NCBI GenBank assembly: GCA_002070945.1
Contig: MWEG01000085.1
Location: 1 to 40,642, forward strand
Reading direction: 5' to 3'
Length of the DNA: 40,642 nucleotides
Origin: Lentisphaerae bacterium ADurb.Bin082
Lineage (GTDB): Bacteria > Verrucomicrobiota > Lentisphaeria > Oligosphaerales > Oligosphaeraceae
The notes under the pieces are model-generated. The model was given only the letters and a program-made list of their open reading frames with translations. It had not been told where the DNA came from and did not search any database. A program made the translations under genes and the position numbers. This document shows positions 16,361-23,878 of this stretch, in pieces. Numbering within the stretch: the stretch's first letter is position 1; each line of letters opens with the position of its first letter.

Positions 16361-17836
16361 TTACTTTTCTTCTTCAAACGCGAACACGGTGAAAATGAGC
16401 AGGGTTGTTTCCTTGTCTTTCCATGCGTCTGGGGGCAGGCCGGCCTTTTCCTGGCAGAGGATGCTCAGGAATTGGTCGCGGTTGGGGATTTGCTCCCAGA
16501 CTTGGGGCAGGAAGAGTCCACTGCGGCCACCGCGGCGCACCATGACGCCGTGCTTGCCTGGGACGATCTCGGCCGCAGATGACGCTGGTCGCATCGGCGA
16601 CAGCACGGAGATTTCGATGCGCACGTCTGGCAGTTCGGCAGCTGTGAGGTTAGGGAAGCGCGGGTCTTCGAAAGCGGCGGCGTAGGCCATGTCATGCACG
16701 GACCGCCACAAGGGGGCGTGCGCCACGGTGGAGCCGATGCAGCCGCGCAGCCGTCCTTGCTTGGTCAGGGTGACGAAGGCCGCAGCCTGCTCCGCAAGTT
16801 CAGGAAGCTCGGCCGGTGGTTTGTATTTCCACAGCTCTTTGTTCAAGGCGGCAGTCAGGCGTTGGCGCGCCAGCGAGAGCAGTTCCTTGCAGGCTGTTGG
16901 CGAAAGGGTGAAATCAGCGCCGACAGGTTCGGGATGCGCTGTCGACTGGGACTGCTGCGGAGAAGTGGCTTTGGCCTGGCCGAAAAAGGCTGCGGAGGCA
17001 TAGCCGACCACTCGGGAACGGTCGCCGCCACGCACATCGCCAGAGTTGGCTTGAGCTAACAGCTTGACGGTCGCCCCGGTGTAGTTTTCCATCCAAGCGA
17101 TGGCGACGCCGACGCCGCCAGCAGAGCAGATTGGGGTGTCGGTGTTGGGCTTGTCAACGCCCTTGCCGGCCTGGCGTTGGCAGAGTCCTTCCAGGTCGAG
17201 ATCAGCGATAATGGCCGTCGTTTTTGCGTCGAGTTCCCGGGCGTCGTTCGCGGAGGGATAGTGGCAGAGGTCCGTGCTGGCCATAATCATGATTTTCTTG
17301 GCGCCAGCGGCCGTTTGCAAGGCTCGGGCAAAAGCGCGGCAGTTAGCAGGAGTGGCTTCGCCAAAAAGCACCGGCAGGATTTTGGCCTCCGGCTTCAGCG
17401 TTTTCACAAAGGGCAGGTGGACTTCGATGGTATGCTCGCGGGCATGGACGCCGTTGTGGACGATGACAGTGGGCAGGGCGGCTTGCAGGCGCTGCCCGAG
17501 TTCTGTGTCAACCGCTACTGGGCCGAGCGGCGTTGCATAGGCGTCATAGTCGGCGAGGATAGCGGTGATACCTCGTGCCTGTCTGCCAAAGTCATGGCCG
17601 ATGATGACGATGGTTTCAAAATCGGCCTTGGCCATGGCCAGGTAGGCCGGGGCAGCGACCTGCGCGGAGAACACGTAGCCTGCGTGCGGCGCCATGACCG
17701 CGACCACCGGCGCGGGCAGCTCTGGCAAGGCAGCATCCTTGAGAAAACGTTGGACTTCCGCCTGCAATTCAGTTGCGGAGGCGGGATAGAAGGTGCCGGC
17801 AACGGCCGGCTGGCGGACGGTAGGTTGTTTGTTCAT
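16361..17836 (-). CDS. AmmeMemoRadiSam B-A fusion (Memo domain plus AMMECR1 domain)
   Basis: A 491-residue protein. Residues 1-275 are a Memo-family domain (RQPAVAGTFYP, APHAGYVFS, GHDFGRQ, HTIEVHLPF and DLCHYPS, whose histidines bind metal in the family). Residues about 310-490 are an AMMECR1 domain with LRGCIGS. The two are parts A and B of the AmmeMemoRadiSam system, whose third member, a radical SAM enzyme, is not in the window. The function is not firmly established. The start at 17836 has TAGGAG seven bases upstream. A second start at 17938 would add 34 residues (KHRRPR followed by a hydrophobic stretch) resembling a signal anchor and would begin 2 bases after the MATE stop, so a membrane-bound form is possible. 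Confidence 0.85.
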   Translation of the reverse strand: MNKQPTVRQPAVAGTFYPASATELQAEVQRFLKDAALPELPAPVVAVMAPHAGYVFSAQVAAPAYLAMAKADFETIVIIGHDFGRQARGITAILADYDAYATPLGPVAVDTELGQRLQAALPTVIVHNGVHAREHTIEVHLPFVKTLKPEAKILPVLFGEATPANCRAFARALQTAAGAKKIMIMASTDLCHYPSANDARELDAKTTAIIADLDLEGLCQRQAGKGVDKPNTDTPICSAGGVGVAIAWMENYTGATVKLLAQANSGDVRGGDRSRVVGYASAAFFGQAKATSPQQSQSTAHPEPVGADFTLSPTACKELLSLARQRLTAALNKELWKYKPPAELPELAEQAAAFVTLTKQGRLRGCIGSTVAHAPLWRSVHDMAYAAAFEDPRFPNLTAAELPDVRIEISVLSPMRPASSAAEIVPGKHGVMVRRGGRSGLFLPQVWEQIPNRDQFLSILCQEKAGLPPDAWKDKETTLLIFTVFAFEEEK

Positions 17837-17940
17837 GGCAATGCTCCTATGAGTGGTGTAGAAGGCCATACATAACCATAGCACGATTTGCAGATTTAGC
17901 CAATTCCAGAGCCTGGGACGCCGGTGTTTCATTAACATAG

Positions 17941-19434
17941 TCAGGTGTTTCCTTTCATTGCGTGCATCCAACGGTTGGAGCGCCAGCGGGCATAGAAGAG
18001 AAAGCCGCGCAGGCAGAGGTCGACCAGCATGCTCAACCAGGCGCCGCGGACGCCCCAGCCAAATCCATGCAGGATGACATAGCAGGTGGAGATGCGCACA
18101 CCCCACATGCCGACGATGGAGATGTAGAAGGGCCACTTGGTGTCGCCGGCACCGCGCAGCGCACCGGTCAGCACGATCATGAAGGCAGTCGCCGGCTGGG
18201 CGAATGCGATGATGCGGAGCAGGTCGACGCCGATGGCGAGTACGTCAGGATCGTCGGTGAAGAAGCGCATCAACGTGCCGGGGATAGCAAAGAGAACGAT
18301 GGCGGCGACGGTCATGGTGATGATGCCGGCGCGGAGGGCGTTGTTGGCATGGCGTCGGGCGAATTCAGGGCGCTTGGCACCGAGGCATTGGCCGACTAAG
18401 GTAGTGGCGGCGATGGAGAAACCCCAAGTGGGCATGTAGCATAAGGATTCAGCGACAACGGCCAGATGGTGGGCGGCGAGGGCGGTGGTGCCCTGGGTCG
18501 CGACCAGGCGGATGAAGAAAGCCTGTCCAACCGAGATGACCAGCCGTTCCATGGCTGTGGGGATGCCGACGGTCAGTATCTGCCGGATGATGACGCCGTT
18601 GGGCTGATACGATTGCCGCAAGGTGATGTGGGCCGGGTTGCTTCGCTTTCGCAGCAGAATCACGAACAACATGGCGCCGGAAACCAAGGACGCGAAGGCG
18701 GTGGCGGTGGCTGCGCCAGCAACGCCCCAGCCAGCGCCGGGAATGTGCAGGGTAACGCCGAACCAAGTCGTGTCGCGGGTGGGGAAGATGAGAAAGAAGT
18801 TGCCGACGATGTTGACGATGTTGATGACGATGTTGGACAGCATGGGCGTGCGGGTGTCGCCCGTGCCTCGAAAGACGCCCGACAGGATGATGGCAGTGAA
18901 GTGGGGAACCAGCCCGCAGCCGAAAATCCGGATATAGGTGGCAGCGTCCTGGTGGAATTCCGGCTGGGCACCGAGCAACGTCGGAATAGTGTTGCCGGCC
19001 AGGAGAAGGAAGATAGTGCCGACCACGCCGAGGGCCGCGCCCATGATAATAGCTTGGCGGGCGACTGCCGAGGCCTTGGAGGATTGACGTGCGCCCACAT
19101 GGCGGGCGACGAGCACAGTGGCGCCAACGCTGACGGCCATCATGCAGCCATTGATGATCCAAGTCATGGGCATGCTGAGGCCAACGGCGGCCATGGACGA
19201 AGCGCCGAGCCGGCCGACCATGGCGGTGTCGACGTACTGGACCATGGTGACCATGACCATTTCGAAGATGCTGGGCCAGGCCAGGCGAAAGACAGTGCGG
19301 GTGCCGCCACGTCCGTTGATGATGTCGTCATTCAGGCCGCTGTTCGAGGCCTGCTGACGCCACTGTCCCAGCAGCCGTTGCGGAAGGCCGAGGATGCGTT
19401 GTCGACTCGTCGGATCGTTGTGCGGAGCGATCAT
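17941..19434 (-). CDS. MATE-family multidrug/metabolite efflux transporter
   Basis: A 497-residue inner-membrane protein with about twelve hydrophobic segments in two repeats. MATE signatures include VFRLAWPSIFEMV (start of TM1), YVDTAMVGRLGASSMAAVGL, SGVFRGTGDTRTPM in the first half and its counterpart LTGALRGAGDTKWPF in the second half, plus THTP-like AAHHLAVVAESL. It should use a Na+ or H+ gradient to export organic cations or metabolites. It is the first gene of the operon that continues into Memo-AMMECR1, the oxidoreductase, RarA and RecO. The N-terminal 40 residues before TM1 are a little longer than usual. Confidence 0.9.
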   Translation of the reverse strand: MIAPHNDPTSRQRILGLPQRLLGQWRQQASNSGLNDDIINGRGGTRTVFRLAWPSIFEMVMVTMVQYVDTAMVGRLGASSMAAVGLSMPMTWIINGCMMAVSVGATVLVARHVGARQSSKASAVARQAIIMGAALGVVGTIFLLLAGNTIPTLLGAQPEFHQDAATYIRIFGCGLVPHFTAIILSGVFRGTGDTRTPMLSNIVINIVNIVGNFFLIFPTRDTTWFGVTLHIPGAGWGVAGAATATAFASLVSGAMLFVILLRKRSNPAHITLRQSYQPNGVIIRQILTVGIPTAMERLVISVGQAFFIRLVATQGTTALAAHHLAVVAESLCYMPTWGFSIAATTLVGQCLGAKRPEFARRHANNALRAGIITMTVAAIVLFAIPGTLMRFFTDDPDVLAIGVDLLRIIAFAQPATAFMIVLTGALRGAGDTKWPFYISIVGMWGVRISTCYVILHGFGWGVRGAWLSMLVDLCLRGFLFYARWRSNRWMHAMKGNT

Positions 19435-19528
19435 GGAGAACAGAGTGGGCAGGTGTGGGCGTCTATGGGCGCGGCGCTACAAGGCGTTTGGGAACATGCC
19501 GACGGAGGTGTGTCGGCAGTTCTGTTTA

Positions 19529-20029
19529 TCAAGGACTCGCTGGTTCGGCTGGCTGGGTGTCAGTCGGCTCTGGCGGCGTCTCCTTGGCTTCGACGCTGGC
19601 GGAGCGGGCAAGCGCTTCCAGGTCGCCTATTGTCCAGGGATGCTCGCATCGGCCGATTTCCTCGCTGTCCACATTAAAGAGTATGGCGACCGGGATGCGG
19701 TCGGCCTTGAAATGCCGCCGGGTGTCGTCCGTAGTTTCGACGTGGATGACGTTGCAGAATTCTTGCAACCTGGTGCGCAGGTCGTCGGACGGGAGGGTTG
19801 ATTCATTGTCGCTGAGGATGACGAGCATGGGCAGGCGTTTTGTCGAGGGATTGCCCAGCGAGGCGTCCTTGACGACTGGCGCCAGCCGGGCTGGCTGCGG
19901 CGCTGGGGCTGAAGCAGCGTCAGATGCGCTCTGGCCAGCATTCTGGCGCGATGGCGAGTGACGATGGATGAACCAGGCGCAGGCAAGCGCTGCAATGACA
20001 TAAATAAATGGACGTGGTGACAAACGCAT
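19529..20029 (-). CDS. membrane-anchored thioredoxin-like protein without CxxC
   Basis: A 166-residue protein with an N-terminal hydrophobic anchor (about 8-22, FIYVIAALACAWFI), an Ala/Pro/Ser-rich linker, and a small domain with a thioredoxin-like pattern: a strand LPMLVILSDNES, a helix, and RIPVAILFNVDSEEIGR, where IPV would be the cis-proline loop. The redox CxxC motif is absent, so it is not an ordinary disulfide oxidoreductase. The tail is again Pro/Glu-rich. It would face the periplasm. It lies about 95 bases upstream of the MATE gene on the same strand and may belong to the same transcript. Fold call is tentative. Confidence 0.5.
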   Translation of the reverse strand: MRLSPRPFIYVIAALACAWFIHRHSPSRQNAGQSASDAASAPAPQPARLAPVVKDASLGNPSTKRLPMLVILSDNESTLPSDDLRTRLQEFCNVIHVETTDDTRRHFKADRIPVAILFNVDSEEIGRCEHPWTIGDLEALARSASVEAKETPPEPTDTQPAEPASP

Positions 20030-20135
20030 GGCTGTAGATAGGGAGGAAGGTGTTAGAAAAGGGAGAAGGCGTCGTCAAGGCCAGGAAGGCGCACAGTCCA
20101 TGCAGAGTGTGCGAGCATCAAGGCCGGAAAATGCT

Positions 20136-21203
20136 TTAGACATTGAATCTGATTTCGATCACATCGCCGTCTTTGACGACGTAGTCTTTGCCGTTGAGTT
20201 TATAGAGTTTGGCTTCTTTGGCGGCTTTTTCCGAGCCTGCGGCGACCAGGGCTTCGTAGGTGATGGTTTCGGCGCGGATGAAGCCGCGCTCAAGGTCCGA
20301 ATGGATTTTCCCTGCTGCTTCCGGTGCGGTGGCGCCATTGGTGATTGGCCAGGCGCGGACTTCGTCTGGGCCGCAGGTGAAGAAGTTGATTAGGCCAAGG
20401 CACTGGCAGGCTGAGCGGGACAGGCGGTGGGCGGCCGGCTCGGTCAGGCCGAGTTCCGCCATGAAATCAGCGCGTTCGTCTTCTGTCATTTCCGCCAGTT
20501 CTTGCTCAATAGCGGCGCTCAGGAACACAACCGTGTCCCCGCGCTGTTGCAGAGCAGAGGCAAGCTCGGCGAATTTCCTTTCTTCGGCGGCAATGTCTTC
20601 ACCGACGTTGATGACCGTCACCATTGGCTTGAGAGTTAGAAATTGCAACGACCGGATCAGCTTTATTTCCTCTTCGGAGAATTCCAGGTTGCGCAGCGGC
20701 TTTTCCGCTTCCAGTTGGGCGTGGCAACGGCTGATGACGTCCTTTTCTTTCTCTTTTTGGGGGGACGGCTTGATGCGCATTTCCTTGTTGATGCGTTCCA
20801 GCCGCAATTCGGTCATGGCCAGGTCAGCGAACAGGAATTCCAGGTCAACGGTTTCGATGTCTCGGCTGGGATTGACATCATTGAGGATGTGGAACACGTG
20901 TTCGGCCTCAAAGGCGCGAACTACGTGGACGATAGCGTCGGTGCGTCGGATTGGGTCCAGCCAGGCGGCTGAGCGGGCGCTGTCTGGCTTGATGTCTGGC
21001 GGCAGTGCGACTTCGAATTCTGCGTATTTCGTTCGTTTCGGCTTGAACATATTGCTCAGCACATCAATGCGCGGGTCGCGGACTTGGGCGACGCCGTGGA
21101 TGATGCCGTCTTTGGATGGAGCTTTGTCAGCGGCAATGCCGGTGAGAAGCTGGAAGACAGTTTTTTTGCCGACTTGCGGCAGTCCGATGATGCCGAGATT
21201 CAT
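20136..21203 (-). CDS. YchF/Obg-like P-loop protein with degenerate nucleotide site
   Basis: A 355-residue protein with the complete YchF architecture: G domain, coiled-coil insertion (about 115-170) and C-terminal TGS/DUF933 domain (about 270-355, INFFTCGPDEVRAWPI...GDVIEIRFNV). The ATP-specifying NVGE (about 198-201) is kept. Two key elements are changed: the P-loop reads GLPQVGKKT instead of GLPNVGKST, so the Mg-binding Ser is Lys, and the G3/switch II motif (normally DIAGLV.GAS) is replaced by ALPPDIKPDSA. YchF binds ribosomes and hydrolyses ATP. This variant may bind but hydrolyse poorly, or act as a structural paralogue. A standard ychF may exist elsewhere in the genome. Confidence 0.75.
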   Translation of the reverse strand: MNLGIIGLPQVGKKTVFQLLTGIAADKAPSKDGIIHGVAQVRDPRIDVLSNMFKPKRTKYAEFEVALPPDIKPDSARSAAWLDPIRRTDAIVHVVRAFEAEHVFHILNDVNPSRDIETVDLEFLFADLAMTELRLERINKEMRIKPSPQKEKEKDVISRCHAQLEAEKPLRNLEFSEEEIKLIRSLQFLTLKPMVTVINVGEDIAAEERKFAELASALQQRGDTVVFLSAAIEQELAEMTEDERADFMAELGLTEPAAHRLSRSACQCLGLINFFTCGPDEVRAWPITNGATAPEAAGKIHSDLERGFIRAETITYEALVAAGSEKAAKEAKLYKLNGKDYVVKDGDVIEIRFNV

Positions 21204-21335
21204 GGTCTGTCCTGATTGAAAGCGAGAAGCGGGAGGAGAGAGTAGTCAGATGTATGGACGGAGATTACTGTAGTTGCGGAACGAGCGAAGTCCACAGGCG
21301 GGGCGTGAAACAGCCGCAGAAGCGTGTTGTCGTCT

Positions 21336-21899
21336 TTACAGTTCTGGATTTTCCCAGAGGTTCCAGTTGCTGGTTGACACGGCGGCAGCGCCAGCAGCGA
21401 TCGCTTCGGTCATGTCGTCTTTTTCCTGGATCAGGCCGCCAGCGATCAGGGGCGCGGTGAACGTCTTCAGGGCCAGACGGATGATTTTCGGGGACAGTCC
21501 TGGCAGCACCTCGACGAAGTCTGGGCGGCAGAGCTGGGCGTTCTGGGCGCCGGTTTTCAGGGCCGATGAATCAAGGATGAAGACGCGTAGGATGGCGAGC
21601 AGCCCAGCCTCCTTGGCCAGCTTGACGCAGTGGGGCTTCGTGCTGATGATGCCAGTGATCTTGAAATGCTGGGAGGCAAAGCGGATGCCGCTGGCGTCGC
21701 CCTTCAGCCCGTCGATCAAGTCAAGATGCAGGAAGACATTTTTGCCGGCGCGGTGCAGGGTGCGGCATTGGTCTTCCAGCTGGCAGAGATCGCTGGACAA
21801 GATGAAGACGTTCTGGATGCTGGTGCGAATGACCTTGTTGAGGTCATTCTTGCTGCGGACAGCCGCGATCAGGTGTTGCTGGCGAGGGCTGGTGGTCAT
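21336..21899 (-). CDS. glpP: GlpP-family glycerol-3-phosphate-responsive antiterminator
   Basis: A 187-residue protein matching GlpP in length and pattern: GKNVFLHLDLIDGL (about 52-65), ITGIISTKPHCVKLAKEAGL (about 81-100), PDFVEVLPGLSPKII (about 126-140) and APLIAGGLIQEKDDMTEAIAAGAAAVSTS at the end. In Bacillus, GlpP binds glycerol-3-phosphate and the leader mRNA of glpD to prevent termination. No glp genes are in the window, so the target RNA is unknown. The ATG at 21899 fits the family N-terminus but has no clear ribosome binding site, and an intrinsic terminator lies only 12 bases upstream, so expression would require read-through from the decarboxylase operon. Confidence 0.8.
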   Translation of the reverse strand: MTTSPRQQHLIAAVRSKNDLNKVIRTSIQNVFILSSDLCQLEDQCRTLHRAGKNVFLHLDLIDGLKGDASGIRFASQHFKITGIISTKPHCVKLAKEAGLLAILRVFILDSSALKTGAQNAQLCRPDFVEVLPGLSPKIIRLALKTFTAPLIAGGLIQEKDDMTEAIAAGAAAVSTSNWNLWENPEL

Positions 21900-21911
21900 G
21901 GCTGAAATTGC

Positions 21912-21950
21912 AAAAAAGGGCGTGCCCGCCGGTTGAGGGAGGGCACGCCC
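21912..21950 (-). terminator. intrinsic terminator between oadB and glpP
   Basis: A perfect 10-bp stem (GGGCGTGCCC 21918-21927 with GGGCACGCCC 21941-21950) is followed on the minus strand by six T (21917-21912). It lies 36 bases after the beta-subunit stop codon and ends 12 bases before the glpP start codon, leaving no room for a promoter between. Confidence 0.85.
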
Positions 21951-21986
21951 AGATGGATAGAATTGTCGGCCGACGAGGCGGAAGGG

Positions 21987-23720
21987 TCAGCCGAGGGCGC
22001 AGAGCAGGACGCCGGCGGCAACGGCCGAGCCGATGACGCCAGAGACATTCGGACCCATGGCGTGCATGAGCAGGAAATTCTGCGGGTCTTCTTCCAGGCC
22101 GATTTTGTTGACGACGCGGGCAGCCATCGGCACAGCCGACACGCCAGCAGCGCCAATCATTGGGTTGATCTTGCCGCCGCTGAGTCGGCACATCGCCTTG
22201 CCCATCAGGACGCCGCCCGCCGTGCCGACTGCAAAGGCCACCAGGCCGAGGAGCAGGATGCCAAGCGTCTCAAAGTTGAGGAACTTGTCAGCTGACAGTT
22301 TGGAACCCACCGAGAGTCCGAGGAAGATGGTGACGATGTTGATGAGGGCGTTCTGGGCGGTGTCGCTCAGGCGGTCGACGCACATGGATTCGCGCATCAG
22401 GTTGCCGAGCATCAACATGCTGATCAACGGCGCGGCCGAGGGCAGCAGCAGGCAGCAAAGCAACGTGATCATGATGGGGAATAAAATCTTTTCGAGCTTG
22501 CTGACTTTGCGCAGCTGGCTCATGCGGATTTTGCGTTCCTCTGGGGTCGTGAGCATGCGGATGATGGGCGGCTGGATGATGGGCACCAGCGCCATGTAGG
22601 AGTAGGCCGCGACTGCAATGGAACCCAGCAGGTTCGGGGACAGGCGGCTGGACAGGAAGATGGCAGTCGGGCCATCCGCGCCGCCGATGATGCCGATGGA
22701 GGCAGCGTCCTTGATGCTGAAGTTGATGATGTGTTCCGGAGTGAAGACAGTGATGAGTACGGCACCGAGCAGGGCGACGAAGATGCCGAGCTGGGCAGCG
22801 CCGCCGAGCAGGGCGGTCTTGGGATTGGCGATGAGCGGCCCGAAGTCGGTCATCGCGCCGATGCCAAGGAAGATCAGCAACGGATAGATACCGAGGTTGA
22901 CGCCCTGGAAGAGAATGCCCAAGATGCCGTCAGGCGCAGCGATTTCAGCCAGGGGGATATTGCTCATAATGGCGCCAAAGCCGATCGGCAGCAGCAGCAG
23001 GGGTTCGAAGCCCTTGACAATCGCCAGGTAGATAAGGAGAAGGCCGACGCAAATCATGATCGCCTTGCCGATGCCAAGCGTCCATTCCAGCTTAGTCTGC
23101 TGGATGAAGGAATAGATGCCGGTGCTTTCCCACAGCTTCACCATCATGTCCTTAACACTCAAGGCGTGCGTGGCGCTGGCGGTGACCGAGTCATGCGAAA
23201 TCACCTGGGGCACGAATTCGTAGATTACCTCGCCGGGCTGGATGGTTTCACCTTCGGCAAAGTTGACTTTCAAAATTTTGGCGGCCACTCCGGCCTTGAC
23301 TTCGGCCTTGGAGCGGTTCGGCACCGTCCCCTTGGCGTCGCCACTGGCAGAGTTGATTTTCAGGATGCACAGCGGGCGGCCGGAGACGACGTCCTGGTCT
23401 TGCCGCATGGACAGCTGGTAGACGACGGCCGAGGTCTGCCAGACGTATTTGCATTGGACGATGCCGGTCTCTGGATCCTGCACCGTCTCGAAGACGCCGT
23501 CATTGCTCTTCAGGTTCATGTCGGCGACTTGGAATTCGTCCTTGAACGTCGCAATAGCAGATTGCTGCGGGCAGGTCGCTTTGCAGTCGAGGCTGGCGCA
23601 GGCGGTGACAAATTCTTTCGCCTGGTCGGCTTTGGCGGCTGCCTGGTTCTCCTGGGCGTTCAGGAGGATGCCGCCGAATAGGGCGACGAGGCCCAGAAGC
23701 GTGGTTATTTTCTTCAGCAT
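21987..23720 (-). CDS. oadB: Na+-pumping decarboxylase beta subunit with periplasmic N-terminal extension
   Basis: A 577-residue protein. Residues about 195-577 are a standard OadB/GcdB/MmdB-type carboxybiotin decarboxylase and Na+ channel (normal length about 375-430), including the conserved [10 protein letters not shown] with its functional Asp (about 345-354) and the C-terminal [15 protein letters not shown]. In front is an unusual extension: a signal peptide ([23 protein letters not shown]) and about 170 residues containing a cysteine-bearing segment and a biotinyl/lipoyl-like hairpin ([25 protein letters not shown]) without the modifiable lysine motif. It forms an operon with gamma and alpha. 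The ribosome binding site AGGAGA lies 7 bases before the ATG. Beta-subunit call sure; role of the extension unknown. Confidence 0.9.
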   Translation of the reverse strand: MLKKITTLLGLVALFGGILLNAQENQAAAKADQAKEFVTACASLDCKATCPQQSAIATFKDEFQVADMNLKSNDGVFETVQDPETGIVQCKYVWQTSAVVYQLSMRQDQDVVSGRPLCILKINSASGDAKGTVPNRSKAEVKAGVAAKILKVNFAEGETIQPGEVIYEFVPQVISHDSVTASATHALSVKDMMVKLWESTGIYSFIQQTKLEWTLGIGKAIMICVGLLLIYLAIVKGFEPLLLLPIGFGAIMSNIPLAEIAAPDGILGILFQGVNLGIYPLLIFLGIGAMTDFGPLIANPKTALLGGAAQLGIFVALLGAVLITVFTPEHIINFSIKDAASIGIIGGADGPTAIFLSSRLSPNLLGSIAVAAYSYMALVPIIQPPIIRMLTTPEERKIRMSQLRKVSKLEKILFPIMITLLCCLLLPSAAPLISMLMLGNLMRESMCVDRLSDTAQNALINIVTIFLGLSVGSKLSADKFLNFETLGILLLGLVAFAVGTAGGVLMGKAMCRLSGGKINPMIGAAGVSAVPMAARVVNKIGLEEDPQNFLLMHAMGPNVSGVIGSAVAAGVLLCALG

Positions 23721-23878
23721 ATAATTTCTCCTAATGGGGAATTCCCCCCTGGTGCAATGGCAGTGAAAAAGGCGGGCGCCCAGCCGTCGTTCATCATGTT
23801 GGAGATGTGCCGTCGACGGTTTTATCCCCTGCAGCCATAGTGCCTTGGCCGAACTGCGGCCTGGGGAGCTGAGAGGGT

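Noticed and set aside
19499..19530. Small hairpin TGCCGAC/GTCGGCA after the thioredoxin-like gene
   Set aside because: The stem is only 7 bp and no T run follows, so it is not called a terminator.
18466..19677. A 403-codon open frame on the plus strand
   Set aside because: It is antisense to the MATE gene, with His/Asp/Gly-rich composition typical of shadow frames over membrane proteins.
20086..20116. Hairpin CGCACA/TGTGCG after the YchF-like gene
   Set aside because: Six-base stem with a long loop and no T tract; not supported as a terminator.
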